DNA from: Hymenoscyphus infarciens
Taxonomy: Eukaryota; Ascomycota; Leotiomycetes; Helotiales; Helotiaceae
NCBI GenBank assembly: GCA_001414345.1
Contig: LLCB01000354.1
Span: 1-55,640, forward strand
DNA: 55,640 nucleotides
Reading direction: 5' to 3'
Shown here: positions 22,068-35,245 of the stretch, piece by piece
How positions within the stretch are numbered: the first letter of the stretch is position 1
How the letters are laid out: each line of letters starts with the position of its first letter
The notes under the pieces: model-generated
The model's database searches: none
What the model saw: the letters and a program-made list of their open reading frames with translations, nothing else
What the model was told of the DNA's origin: nothing
Program-made: the position numbers and the translations under genes

Positions 22068-25000
22068 CAGTGTAGTCGATAGTATTTACAATATTGTACC
22101 ACCACGATATATTATTGGAAACCTACTTTAATACGTACTATTTATACTATTTAAATGCTATAATATCTAATAATATTATCTTTTATATTATTAGTATTTT
22201 AATCGATATTATAATAATATTATAGTATTACTAAGCCTAAATATTTAAGCTTTTTACCCTAGATTTTAACTCTACTTCTTTTCAGCCTCATCTTTTAAAA
22301 CTATATAATATAACGCATAGTATAGAAAATATAGTACTAAATAGCTAGAATTATAAATCTATTTAAATAGAGTATTTTAAAAAAAGAATTATATAAATAG
22401 CTCTTAAACTAACCTGAGTAATATAAAGTAATAAATATAGCCTATATAAGATAGATTTCTAGATATGTTTCTATTAATACTAAGTACTAATTTAATAATA
22501 ATAACATTAGATTAAAAGTTATAATATAATAGATTAGTATATTGAATTTATTAAATTTTACTCTTTAATTATATATAAAAATTAACTAAATCGATGTTTA
22601 AAAAATTTAGATTTTATACTACTCTAGCTAAAATTTATATATATTTTTATAAAACGATTTTATTTATTTAAATAAGGTCTTATATACTTAATTTTTATTT
22701 AATTAATACGTATATAGGCTTAAGAGAAAGCCTTAAATTAGGGCTTTCTAATAATATAATTAAAACTTAATTCTATAGTATAGATACTTTTTAATCACGC
22801 TCTAAAGATAATAGACTTTAGATATTTAATTTAGCTTTAACACGTGTTTTAGTATACTATACTATAATTAGTTAAAACATGCTCTAATTATTCATAGATT
22901 AAAGAGTATTAATTATAATTATTTTAGATATAAAAAAGGTTCTTAAAAGGCTCTCTCTTTCTCTCTAAAAAGTCTTCTATCTTTATCCTTTATATCTATC
23001 TTAAAGTTACCTTACGATTATCACCTACTCTTTTTTAGTACTAGTTACTAAAAAATTATAACTCCTACTACTACTATCGATACTTTAAAAGTTTAATAAC
23101 TTCGGTCTCTCTAATTACTTCTACGATTTTATTCTTTATTTATTACTTCTATATCTTACTTTTTACTAATTTACTATATTCTCTTAAGTATTAAGCTCTT
23201 AGTCTTACGTTCTTCTAGAATTACTACTAACATTACCTATTTTATCTTATTTAAGTACTTTAAGCTCTTAGGAGGACCTCTTTAAAACTAAGCTAGTAGT
23301 AACTAATATAAGTACGCTCTATTTAGATTTATAAGAAGTGTTCTAAATCCTGAAAAAGCCTACTAAAAGACCTTAAACTAGCTATATTTAGCTTTATATA
23401 ATTAACGAGAATTATAAGATAGTTTATATATAAGAAACCCTTAAATCTAATAATATAATTAGCTTACTAATTTCTTAGTAATAAATCTACTAGCTACTAG
23501 GAGTAGTATTATAAGTACTATACTAAGAGATATGCTATAAATAGTAGTATTAAAATCATAGCTACTTACCTTCTTAAAGATTATAGAATTAATATTAAAA
23601 CCTTATATTAAAAGGCTACTAAAAAGAGATAAATTAGTATTAAAAAAGCTATAAATATAGCCTACTAAAACTCTTAAAAAAGGCATAAGATTATATATAT
23701 AATCTATTCTAACTTTAATAACGAGTACTTAGCTATTAATTCTAATACTTTAAAGGTTTTATTTATAAACCTTATTATCTCTTATAACCTTCTTATATGC
23801 TTTACTAAATATAAGGCCTTTTATACTCTTATTTAATATCTTAATAACCTTAGAGGCGATATTCTACCTAAAGTATACTCTATACTATATAACTAAATTA
23901 AGCGATAATACTAGAACAGTTTCGCTAAAACGAAGTATTATTTGTCGAGATTTTAGTCTAAAATATATATATCTATTAATAGATAGAAGTTAGATAATAG
24001 TCTTTCTATTCTAGAATACGTAGCTTATAGAGTTAATGAGTTTAATAACCTAGTAGAAGTGATACTTAGTATAAAATAAATTAAAGAGCCTTATATAGGT
24101 AAAAATATAATACTCTTTTTACTTAAAATACTCTAAGATTATAGTATGTAAAAATACTCTTAAAAATCCTAAATAAATACTTATTACTTTTAATAGATAT
24201 ATTTAATAAAATTAGTTACTTTTCTATAAATAATATACCTAATAATAACGTTATGTTTTACTAAGTTGCTTTAGTATTAGGTAAAAGTAATATAAGAGGT
24301 TAGACTAAGTACTACTAAATTCGATATATATACTATATACTCTACCTTACTATCGGAGCTATAGCTTCTAAAAAGTATATAGATTTTAAGCTTAAGATAA
24401 ACTAATTAGAAGACACCTACTCCTAGAACCCTTTATAAGGGTTTAAAGTTTATAATACTCTTAAACACCTTTTTAACTTTATAAAAAAGATATATATAAG
24501 TATAGTATTATATAATAAATTTCAGAAGTTAACTAGAGGCCTTACTATATCTTAAGCTAATAAAATATACTAGATATCCTAGTATAGAAGTATTTAAAGA
24601 GCGATTACTTTAAGGCTTAAGATTAAGTACTTTTAAGATATATATAAGTTTAACCTTAATAATATAATTACTACTTATAATTAGTCTAAACTCGGTTTAG
24701 TAAGTATAGTACTACTTTTACTTCTTAATCTCTTACTAATTTAATTAGATAAGGCTCTTTTTTAGCTCTTTTAAGTACTTCTTATTAGTACTTAAGAGTA
24801 TATTTAGAACTCTTAATAAAACGATCCTAATAATAGACTTTATTCTCTCTCTTTTTAAGAAGGCTTAAAGGAAGTATATTAACGATCTAGCTATACTATT
24901 CTTACTTTAAAAAGGTAAATAATCTTCTCTTTCTCTTTTATTTTACTAATAATACCTTAAGGTAAGAAAAGATCTCTAAATACTATAATTTAACTAGGAG

Positions 25001-26569
25001 ATTGCTAATATATACTACTATGGTAGTACTCTACCTAGCTTATAAGTAGGAGTACTTAGAAAAGGCTTAAGAACCTAGCTAGATAGCCTCTACTTAGGTT
25101 ATAGTAGAAAAACTATAGAATAATAATTATTACTCTAAGGTAGTATCTAGCTATATAAACGATACTAATATTAACTCTTAGATTACGTTGTTTAGCCTAC
25201 TTTATTACTCTCTAGTATCTGTCTAAGTATCTAATTTATTTACCTAGTTTTTATCTTAAAAGAGGAGTAAGAGGTAAGCTTTAACCTTTATTTTAACTTT
25301 ACCTCTTTTTACTTTAACCTTTTAATTTTACCTCTTTTTAGCTAATATACTTTAACCTAGGCTTCTCTTTCTTATAGGTGATAAGTATACTTGATATTAT
25401 ACTCTTCTATCTTAAGATATAAGTAAAAGTATAATCGAATAGTAGCTCTAACCTATTTAAAAGAAGGCTTATCCTAATCTTTATAGAATAGTAATAGATA
25501 TACTTTCTATCCTATATTTAAGTACCTTAGTAAAACGCCTCTAGTCTTCGGCTAAATTAGTAGTTATAGATCGACGTAATTGCTTTAAGGTATATACTAT
25601 AGAGATACTTAAATATTTAAAGTCTTAGTATAAGATTATATCTTTTAATCTTATTAGCTAATTTTAGAATAAGAAGGAGGTATTTAATATATAAGACGTG
25701 CTTTAAGATAGCTTAGATAAGAGTACTTTTACTTATAGGATAAATAGTAAGTCTAGTTTTAGTTTAAGTTTTAAAGGGTCTATAAACTAAACTTATTTTT
25801 ATTGTTTTTTCTAGTAGTATATATTTATTCTTATATTTTAAGTACTTAGATAGTTATTTTTCTTTATCTAAAGAATTTTATAATATACTATTGATTTATT
25901 ATTAAATAAAGAGTTATAAGGAGGCTTAGTTATTAGAGTACTATTACTAGGCTAATTATTTCAAAAACGTTATATCTAGTAAGTTAGTCGTTTTTAATAA
26001 CCACGTCTTTTAAAAAGAAGCTTTAAATACTAAAAATTTAATTAAATACTAATTAGTTACTATTAAACTTCTTATTAAATTTAAAGTGTTATAATTAATT
26101 ATATACTATAATCTTTATATAAAATATTTAGTAAGATATACTAAGACCTAGGTCTTAGTATAGTATATATATAATATATATCTTAAATATCTATTAATTT
26201 ATATACTAAAAAGCAACTTTTGGCTATATATTTAATTAAACTACTAGCTTCTTATAAAATTACCTAATACGCTCGGTTTAGGCTATTTAGTATATAATAA
26301 ACAACTCCTACTAATTATTTTATTAATATCTATTATTATTATTATATAGTTTTAAAGTAATAGAAGAGTATATAAAAAAGTATAAATAGCCTTATTTTAA
26401 GAAAAAGTAGGTTTTAGCGCTTACGAGTTATTAAAAGATATACTATATAATATTACGATATTACGATAGTATTATAGCGTATTTAGATATATACTACTAG
26501 GATATTATAATAATATATTAATCTAAAATACTATAGTATTTTATCACGATAATACTATCGACTATACTA
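22068..26569. mobile_element. RIP-degraded hAT-type DNA transposon, 4.5 kb, with 8-bp TSD
   Basis: The left terminus begins CAGTGTAGTCGATAGTATT and the right terminus is its inverse with C-to-T and G-to-A changes (AATACTATCGACTATACTA). CTATTATC flanks both sides (22060-22067 and 26570-26577). An 8-bp duplication with CAG..CTG-type ends is the hallmark of the hAT superfamily. Size fits an autonomous element. Every frame is full of stops, so the transposase is not recognisable and the class rests on the termini. About 530 bp of the left end and 240 bp of the right end reappear, less mutated, as the element at 52400-53162. Confidence 0.9.
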
Positions 26570-26577
26570 CTATTATC

Positions 26578-28930
26578 TATTCTTTTAGTGTACTATTTTC
26601 ATAATTTTTAATATATAATTATAGCTTATCCGTATGCCTAAGCCTTTATCAAAAAATTAATCTTATAACAGGGGTTAGGAGTTCTGTTTCTAGAGTTTAT
26701 AGTGAAAAAATGTTGAAATTTCAGAGGTTAGAGGCTAAATCACATGCTTCGGCGGACTGAGGAGCACGTGACAGCGCCTGTATTCTATTGTTTGAGTTAT
26801 CTCTACTCTTATCCCCTAGAATAAAGATATTAGCCTTAGGTAAGAGGTTAAAGCTTATCCTCTCTCTTCTCTCTCTACTCTCTACTACTACTATTACTGA
26901 TTAGGCTTAGACACCTCTCTTAACCACTGCTATTCTAACTTCTTTATTCTAGAGTCTAAGAGAATTTAGTATTTTTTTTAGTAAGAACGATAACTATAAG
27001 ATTAAGCTTTTAACTTTAAAAGGATATAACTTAATAACTATAACTTAAGATAATATAAGATAAGAATAGAATAAAAATCTATCTATTATTCTATTATATC
27101 TAATACTTCTTTTTATAGTATTAGTAGCGCTTTAGAGAAAGTACTAAGTAGTAAAACCGAGTCTTAAATTCTAGAATAATAACTATTAAAGTATAAAATC
27201 GCTTTTCTATAAGTACTTAGTAATAACGCTATCTATTAATACTATATAAGCTAGATAAGATAGAAGATATATTTCTCTACTAAAGTATAAACTTTTTTTC
27301 TTATTTAAAGTGTTATTTAAAAAGTAAATAAGAGAAGAGAAGAATAGATATTTTACTTAAGTAAAACCCTTTATCTAAAAATTAGTATATTAAGCTTATT
27401 TTAAGAGCTATTAAGATAAAAGTAAGCTTAAAAGAAAGCTCTAATCTTACTCTATAATATACTAAAAACTAGGCTTTATAAAGACTATCTAAGGTAGTCT
27501 AATTAAGAAGTGTTTAAGTAGATAATAGATAAAAGAAAGTAAAAACTTTTATATCTAATATCTTTAATTATTTCTCTACTTTATACTAACTTTATAAGAG
27601 TATACTATAACTAATTTAAAAGCTATTAAGCTTATATATAGTTAGCTAGAAAGGTCTTCTTCTATTCTATTTAAAAAGTATATAATAAGTATAATAGAGT
27701 ATTATTAGTAGAGAAAGTAGAGAGAGTTAAAACATAGTCTTAAAATCAGCTATAGTTATTAGTCTTACTAAAAAAATTACTAACTTCTCTAAGACGCTAG
27801 AGTAGCTTTTTAGAGTAGAGAGATATAATTAGTAGATAGAGTAGAGAAGTAAGATAGTAGTAGAGGAGTAGAGAGGTAGTAGCTAGTAAGTAGAGCTAAA
27901 AAAGCTAATAAGCTCTAGCGGCTAAGTTTACTAAGATGATATTTAAGAATACTTCTATAAGTAAAGCGCGTTCTACTAGTTAGCGGCTTAAAACTGTCGA
28001 ATTATTACGAACTTCTATAGTAACTCTAGAAAAATTACTATATTATAATAGCTTATTTTTATATAATAGACCTTCTTTTTCTTACCTCGATTTTAATCTA
28101 TATATATAATAATCTAACGCTATATAGTTTTATAAGATAGTTATCTCTATAGTACTAAGAATAAGAAAGCTAGAAATACGAATAATAGAGAGACTTACTC
28201 TTAATATAGAAAGTCACTTAAGAAAACTAATAAAGAGAAGAAGAAAGTAGAAGTTCTAAATATCTTAAAATCAGAAATTCTAACTAAGTTAGTTAACTTT
28301 TAATTTATCGCTAGATACTAGAAATCCTAATATAGAAATCTTTCTCGTACTATTTATATCTTATCTAAGTTTCTTAGACTCTATAAGAAAGAATCTCTAC
28401 TATTATTATAATTACTAGCTATTAACTAAATTAGATAAAAATATAGTTAGATAAGAGTCTTTAATAATATTCTTTATACTAAGTGTAATTTTAGTATATA
28501 TTAGACTTACTTTTATATTAGCTATATTATAGTTAATTTAAAAGCTATTAAAAAAGCAGTTTATAGTAAAATAGAATAGAGTAAAAAGTAAACTCTTTTC
28601 TTATATAGTAATAATTTCTAAGAATAATAATAGTATACGTAACTTAAGAGCTATTAGGAAAATATCTTTATAACGGTTTTTAAGAATTTTAGATAGTATA
28701 AGATATATCTATATATTAGCTATTAAGTATAAATAGATAGACTTTTAATAAGTAAATTAGGTCTTTATTTAATACTTCTTAAAGCGGATTTTATTACTAG
28801 AAAGTATTTATTAAGAAATTAATAGTTCAAATTAATATATTAAAACTAAATTTACGTTTGATATATAAGCTATTACTATTAAATCTTAGACGCTTATAGA
28901 AGAATTGTCGCTCTAACTAAGTATCTTTTT
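26578..28930. repeat. RIP-degraded repeat block of unknown class
   Basis: TA-rich and nearly free of CA/TG from about 26830 to 28920. Less-mutated borders each carry CACGTG(TG)ACAGCG (near 26776 and 29041). No LTR, inverted repeat or polymerase motif was identified. Confidence 0.6.
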
Positions 28931-29502
28931 CTTAACTCGGATAGTCTACCGGGTGGGCCTAACCATTGTTCTTTTTGTAGAGCTGAGGAACTGAGATAAT
29001 ATAAGAGGCACACGGCACCTCCTCTTCGCTTGCGCGGGATCACGTGTGACAGCGTTTGCAAAAGCGTGTCTTTGGGTCAAGTACTTATAGTAGCACGATT
29101 GATCCTTTTGTGGAATGTAGGCAGGGGGTCTTGACTCTTTTCACACGATTTACGAGTGTCAATACGGCTTCACCGCTGTGTGACCGGTACCGAGTGACCA
29201 GCGGGAGGTGAGGTGATTCCAGCCATTATTTCTGAAACCCTATTCTGCATCCAGGGCTTGCATGGTTAGCCTGATAGCTAGCGTCTTGCTAGCGGCTGTC
29301 TAGTGTTAACGCCACGCATGAGTCATCGTTGTCCCTCAAGCGTAGGTACCTACTGCACAGCCCAAGTCACCACCTCTCGATCACCTCAACCACCTCTCAA
29401 TCTCACACCGGCAACTCACTTTTTGGACTGCTTACACAGATATTATTTTGGAAGGCACCTCCCCTACTTGGTGTCATCGAGCTACACAAGGCAGATGAAG
29501 TG
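28931..29502. other. Upstream region of the DUF3176 gene
   Basis: Normal composition with several CACGTG-type palindromes. Includes the promoter and 5' leader of the gene at 29503. No other gene is recognised. Confidence 0.5.
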
Positions 29503-31964
29503 ATGGGAGACATTATGAGACGTGCACTCGGATGTTCTTCCACCAAGAATGATCCTTTGCATGAAACTCACACCCAACAACTATCCGAGAGCGTTAGGAG
29601 TACGACATTCCGCGAAAACAGTTCCTATCAACCATCATACGCAAGCCACCAGAATCCTACGGCCGACTCCTCCGAAGATTCTGTTTCCAAAAATGGCACC
29701 AAGTCTGCACGAACTGAAGCACAAGAGAATCATGGGCAAGAGAGCATTGGATGGTTCGCAAAGATTTTGGTAGACTGGTGGATTTTGGAGATTGCGAGTT
29801 TTTCGCTTAGTTGTGGCCTACTCACATCACTTATTTTTGTCCTTGCCGAGTAAGAGGTTCACCTTCATTACATCATCTTTTCTCTTTGAGGAGCGTCACT
29901 GAGATAAACCTCATTGCTAACTCTGTTAAAACCAGGTGTGACGGACGGCCATTGAGTAAATGCAATTTCTTGCCAGGGGGGATTGGTCTCAACTCTTTCG
30001 TCGCCCTCTGTACAGAAATCACCAAAATCGGTCTGGTATACCCAGTGATAAATTCTATCGGTCAGCTTAAATGGATATGGATGACCAGGCGCAATGCAAC
30101 ATTGGCTGAATTTGCGGCCTTTGACGAAGCAACGCGGGGTCCATGGGGTGCTGTGCGACTACTCGCAATGCTCAAGTTCTGGTGGGTGGTTCTCTTTTCA
30201 ATTTTTCTGTCACAAAACAGGAAACTAATGTGGTTATAGGCATGCAGCAAGCATTGGTGTTATAATATCTCTTCTGGCTCTTGGAGCTTCTCCAGTGACC
30301 CAACAGACTGTTGCTTATCCAAATTACCTGGTCCCGAGTGATGCATCCTTTGTTGCTCAAGCGGCTCAAGTACCAACCAGGTATGGAAGAATCCTCACCA
30401 TTATCAAGTCGTATCTGGAAGAATATCTAGTAAACAAAAATCCTACTATTTGGGCACTACTGACTAGCACCTTCGAATAGCAATTTTTGGGCGGGCACAT
30501 CACCCGGTATGAATTGACCCTTCTACAATTCATGCGTTTCTCTGCTAACTAATTTTAGAAGGATTAGAGTCACTATCACCTTACATGAAGCTGGCCGTAT
30601 ATAGTGCTCTGCTCACACCACCAGCTGATAAGATTCCAGAAATTTCCGCTACATGCCCAAGCGGTAACTGTACCTGGTCAACAATGTATGACTCGCTTGC
30701 CGTATGCTCGAAGGTAACTGATGTCACTGAAATGCTAACTCCCACCAAAGAATTTGTTAATAATGCTTGGGAGGATGAATATATTGTGAGTTATTGTTTT
30801 GTCTAGTCTACCCACAATCACAATTTAGCAAATGCGTCATTTCCTCAATGCCCCAATGAAATTCTACCTCTAATTTTGAAATCTTCTAGCCAGCTGTGAT
30901 CTTGCCAAATGGCGCGTACCTTATATGGGCCCATGGCTACATCTTCAACATAACTACAAACATCGCGCTAGATCTACTCACCGACAGCGCAAACATAGGC
31001 TTGGTGATCAGTAATACTTATTTTATTTTTCGAACAGATGGCAAAGCCGTGGTGAAGAACCCGGTTTTCAATGCATTTGAGCTCATCTTTTACTGGTGTA
31101 TCAATACTTATGAAACGAGCGTTCAACAGGGTATTTCTTCTACTATCATCAAGGTATGATATTCTATAGACCAATATTGCTCTCGTGTTGATGCTTACTG
31201 ACTTTTGTCATTACTCAGTCTAGCTCTGTCAAATACAACAGAACCATGTCCCAGAACCTCGCAAGCGAGGACATTTTTCAATTGAATAGAAATATCTCTA
31301 TGACGGCGACAAGGTAATTTAAAGTTTCTTAGTACGTGATTCAACTATTGACTGGGTTCTTCATAGGGGAAATGGGATATGCAATGTAACCGCAGACGCT
31401 CATGTCAAACTCCAGAAATTCGTTGAAGATGTCTTCCAAGGAGAAGTCGACGCAACTGGCGCTAATAGCGATGTTGCCAGCGTCTTGGGTCCTGCACTAT
31501 TATCAGATCCCCATACTAGCATCTTGAACTATACGAAAAACGTGGCCACCAGTTTGACCAATGCGTAAGTAAATCACTAAAAGTAAAACTGTACATATCC
31601 TAACATTATAAACAGAGTCCGTACCCACATTGGTTCCAGTGATGAGGTCAAATCGAATTACATCGACGGGATTGTGAATGACGTTGTGACATTTGTGGAG
31701 GTTCGCTGGGCTTGGCTCAGTCTCATCATTGGCCTCGTCAGCGCAGCCATCCTCTTTGTTATTTTCACCATGATCAGTACCAGAATTTCTGGAGTCGAAA
31801 TAATGAAATCTAATCCCTTGGCTGCAATGACGATACTCAGCCCTGAGGCAATGAATTTCATGGGCCCTACTGCTCTTCAGCATGGGACTGTCAAGCGAGC
31901 TAAATGGTTGAAGTTGAGATTGTCGAAAGGAGAGTTGGGTTGGAGCTTGGATCCGGTTGAGTGA
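29503..31964 (+). CDS. DUF3176-family fungal membrane protein, 630 aa, nine exons
   Basis: Exons: 29503-29849, 29936-30181, 30240-30380, 30481-30506, 30559-30785, 30890-31153, 31219-31313, 31367-31564 and 31616-31964. Phases agree throughout and the sum is 1893 nt. The family (PF11374) is fungal and of unknown function. Its signature runs from the first membrane segment through CDGRPLSKC, LKWIWM and FDEATRGPWGAVRLL, then a hydrophobic segment (IGVIISLLALGASPVTQQTV). The middle is extracellular-like, with CPSGNCTW and SLAVCS cysteines. A last membrane helix (WAWLSLIIGLVSAAILFVIF) precedes a short cytosolic tail. The N-terminal about 80 residues are Ser/Thr/Gln-rich and variable. Exon 4 is only 26 nt but keeps the frame. 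The start Met is the first in frame after the upstream stop-free stretch and is less certain than the rest. Confidence 0.85.
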
Positions 31965-32470
31965 GGTGGTACGGGATGATGCCATGTATGGGTGGAAAGG
32001 GAACTGCTAGTGATAAGGAGCTGAGAAAGTGGTTTCCGCGGATTTTGAGTTTGTTGATTTATGAGAATTGGCATCTTAGAACGCTACTTTCAGACCGAGA
32101 ATTATTTCCTTACACTAAACAGAAATTAAGTACTGACCGGTGACCGTAAACGGGGGAAGCAACCGTAATGTGATGAAAACGACGCCAACTCATTAACGCC
32201 TTTCCAGGATTGCTCGCTTAACCATCGCGCGCGGGTTGTGGGTCCTACTGAAATGCAGTGTCATGCAACCTGCAGAAGCACTCTGCTATTGCATACGGAT
32301 CTTCCAACAGACGAAAGAGGGTATACGAAGTTTGTGATTTCAAATCTTCGGAGTAAAGACGGGTCCGAACTGATCGATATAAATGACAGGGGCCTGCGGT
32401 CTTATTTATACTGCCTCGTCTGATTTTTAAAAAAAAATTCGGACTGACATTGAGCAAGGAGGTTAAAATC
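31965..32470. other. Intergenic region
   Basis: 3' end of the DUF3176 gene and promoter of the amidohydrolase. No conserved frame. An A run (TTTTTAAAAAAAAATTC) lies near 32425. Confidence 0.5.
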
Positions 32471-33557
32471 ATGTCTTCAATTAACTTCACTAAACTGGAA
32501 CGTGTCGATGTTCATTCTCATGCCATAACTCCGAAGTATCACGAGTTTCTTATGCAGACCGGTCACCAATATCCAGATGGGATGCCTGTAATTCCTGTTG
32601 GATGCCCCGGGAAATCCTCATATGTGACAAAAAATTGACAGTTCGTAGGAATGGACACCGGAAGGACATATCTCCTTGATGAAGGAAACCAACATCACTA
32701 CCTCAATTCTCAGCATCAGCGCCCCGGGTACCTATCTTCAGCCATTCAACACTTCCCTCACCAAGGAAATAACCCGGACCACCTATATTGAGCTTTCCAA
32801 AGTCTGTGCCGCCCATCCTGAACATTTTCGATTTTTTGCCTCGCTCCCACTTCCCTCGGTTCCGGACTCTCTAGCCGAAATCGATTATGCTCTCGATATC
32901 CTTGGTGCCGTCGGGTTTTGCGTTCTTTCGAATGCTAATGGTGTCTATATGGGCGATAAGGCACTTGATCCCGTTTTCGACAAACTGAATGAACGCAAGG
33001 CTATTCTTTTGATGCATCCAACTTCTTGCAAGATACTCTCCCCAGCACATTCTCACTCACATGGCAATGAAACGAAGGAGTCCGAGTTGAGAATGAATTC
33101 ACTCCAAATCCAATCAGGTCTCCTAGAATACATGTTCGACGAGACCCGCGCAGTCATCAACCTTCTCCTCCCCGGCACAGTAACTCGTTGTCCAGATATA
33201 AAGCTCATTATGTCTCATGCGGGATGTGTGTTTCCTTCTGTTCTTGAGCGTGTTGCTGTTGCGATACAAACATTTTTTGGTAGTGAGGTTGATGTTGGTG
33301 AGATGGGAAAGCTGCTTAGGGAGAGGTTTTGGTTTGATCTTGCGGGATTGCCGTGGCCGGATATGATTTATGGGTTGTTGAGAGTTGTTGGCCCGGAGAG
33401 GTTGATTTACGGAAGTGATTATTGTTGGACGCCGCCTGGGTTGGTGAAGAAGCTGATTGAGAAGATGGATGAAGGGCTGCTGAGACATGGGAGGAGGGAA
33501 TTATCAGGGAAGTTTATGCTGGGAATGCAAAAAGACTGTTTGACCTATAGAGCATAG
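32471..33557 (+). CDS. ACMSD-like metal-dependent amidohydrolase/decarboxylase, C-terminally frameshifted
   Basis: Exons are 32471-32587 and 32649-33557 with a 61-nt intron; splicing joins YPDGMP to EWTPEGHISLMKE, the family pattern. Amidohydrolase family 2 (PF04909) includes aminocarboxymuconate-semialdehyde decarboxylase and fungal 6-methylsalicylate or resorcylate-type decarboxylases. Metal ligands are visible: HSH at residues 15-17, the His of LLMHPTS, the His of IMSHAGCVFP and the Asp of YGSDYCWTPP. The expected C-terminal motif GNAKRLF is encoded in a different frame, ending at a stop at 33548-33550. A single-base loss near 33470-33475 would explain this. As it stands the last about 28 residues are abnormal. 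It is either a recent pseudogene or a sequencing error. Substrate is unknown. Confidence 0.85.
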
Positions 33558-33645
33558 TTGATCGTTTTTCAATGAAACATCGTTTGCCCATCAGTTGTGT
33601 ATTTCCTCCGTCGAAAAATGACACATGCTATTTAAAAAAGAGGCC

Positions 33646-35154
33646 CAGTGTTGCTAGTAGTATTATTATAGTAAGATACTATAGCATTTTAGATAAATAT
33701 ATTATAAGAATAATATAATAGTGTGTATTTAGTTTTAAAGCTAATATTATTACTATACTATGCTACTTATTTAAGATTATAATAGTACTAAATATATACT
33801 ATTTAATAACTCGTAAACTAAAACCTAAAAATAAAGCTATTCTTACTTTCTATATATACACTTTGAGTACTTTATAACTATTCAAAAATAAGACTAGTGT
33901 AACGGCACGAAATACATACTACTATAGAAGAGGCATATGGGAGTGCGTTTGGCAGAATAACATGTGTAAATACTAGGCTCTGATACGGAAGAAAAGGCTA
34001 AACTAGCCTTTTCTAACTCTAGGAGTAGGCAGCTTTATACAAGAGGTTCGGATAGTACAAAAGGGTCCGAAACCGAACAACGACATACGTCGGCTAATAC
34101 AAAAGCCTGAACCTACGTAGTACGTAACCTTCCTAAAACAGATAATATATAATAATAACTACTAAAACCTTATATATAGCAGGTACTCGTAGCTATCTAA
34201 GATAGCCTAGGTAACGGGCTATTATAACCAGAAACTAGGAAACTAGTTAGTAAGCGTTATTTATTATATAGTAAATACTCTAAACTAAGTATAATAGACG
34301 ATTTTATAATAAAGTAGTAGTATAATTAATTATATAGCTAAAAGTCGACTTTTAGTCAAGTCTTAGTATACTATATCTTTGTTTTAACGATTTTACTATT
34401 TAAAGCTAAACTAATTATCTAAAGTCTAATAGCTTTGAAATAATAATTAAAAATTTCATATACTATAGATTTAACTTTTTATTATATTATTAGAAAGCTT
34501 TAATTTAAAGCTTTCTTTTAAGTCTATATACGTATAAATTAGTTAGAAATTAAGTATATAGATTTTATATTAATTAAATATAAATATTTTATAGAGATAT
34601 ATATAGATATTAGCTAGAGTAGTAACTTAACTAAAACTTTTTATTATTGATTTAGTTAATCTTTATATCTACTTAAAAAGTAAAATTTAATAACTTTAAT
34701 AAACTAGTTTATATTATAATAGCTCTTATATTTATATTATTATCGCTAGATTCATTTATAGTATTATTAAAGTATAATATCTTATATAGGCTATCTTTAC
34801 TAATATAAGCTATATTAAGAAATTTAAGACTATCTTAGAAGCTATTAGTATAATTCTTTTTTTAAAATACTCTATTTAATTAGATTTATAAATCTAGCTA
34901 TTTAGATAGAAACTTTTTAGATTATATATTATATTATATAAGTCAAAAGTATAAAACTAAAAATAAGTAAGTTTAAAATCCGAGGTAAAAAGCTTAAATC
35001 TAATAGACTTAGTACTACTATAGTATTTATTATAATATTAATAGTAATATAATTTAATATTATTAGACTTATATAGTATAAATAGTATATAATAAACTCT
35101 ATTTTCAACGATATATTATAGTAGTATAATATTCTAATACTACTAGTAATACTA
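33646..35154. mobile_element. hAT-like element, family B, internally deleted, carrying a nested solo LTR
   Basis: The left end CAGTGTTGCTAGTAGTATT and the right end AATACTACTAGTAATACTA are inverted repeats allowing for RIP changes. Without the solo LTR it is about 1.2 kb. The right half is, in inverse orientation, similar to the left subterminal region of the hAT element at 22068 (for example the AGAAAGC..GCTTTCTTTTAAG segment near 34493), so the two families are related. No target duplication is evident, so the exact right border is uncertain. Confidence 0.65.
33898..34226 (-). mobile_element. Solo LTR of the 11945-14767 retroelement family
   Basis: About 329 bp, in inverse orientation, matching the 311-bp LTRs with fewer RIP changes (it keeps GGCACGAAATA and several CG sites). 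Flanks ACTAG (33893-33897) and ACCAG (34227-34231) differ by one C/T and probably form the 5-bp duplication. It arose by LTR-LTR recombination and sits inside the hAT-like element. Confidence 0.85.
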
Positions 35155-35245
35155 TAATATTCTACTAAGAAGAATAGTAGTAATTCGCTATTTTATATAT
35201 ACTACTTATATAATCATCGGTTTAACTAAGAGACGCGCGTTAGAT

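Noticed and set aside
35155..35245. Target duplication for the element at 33646-35154
   Set aside because: The flanks AAGAGGCC and TAATATTC do not match even when C/T and G/A changes are allowed.
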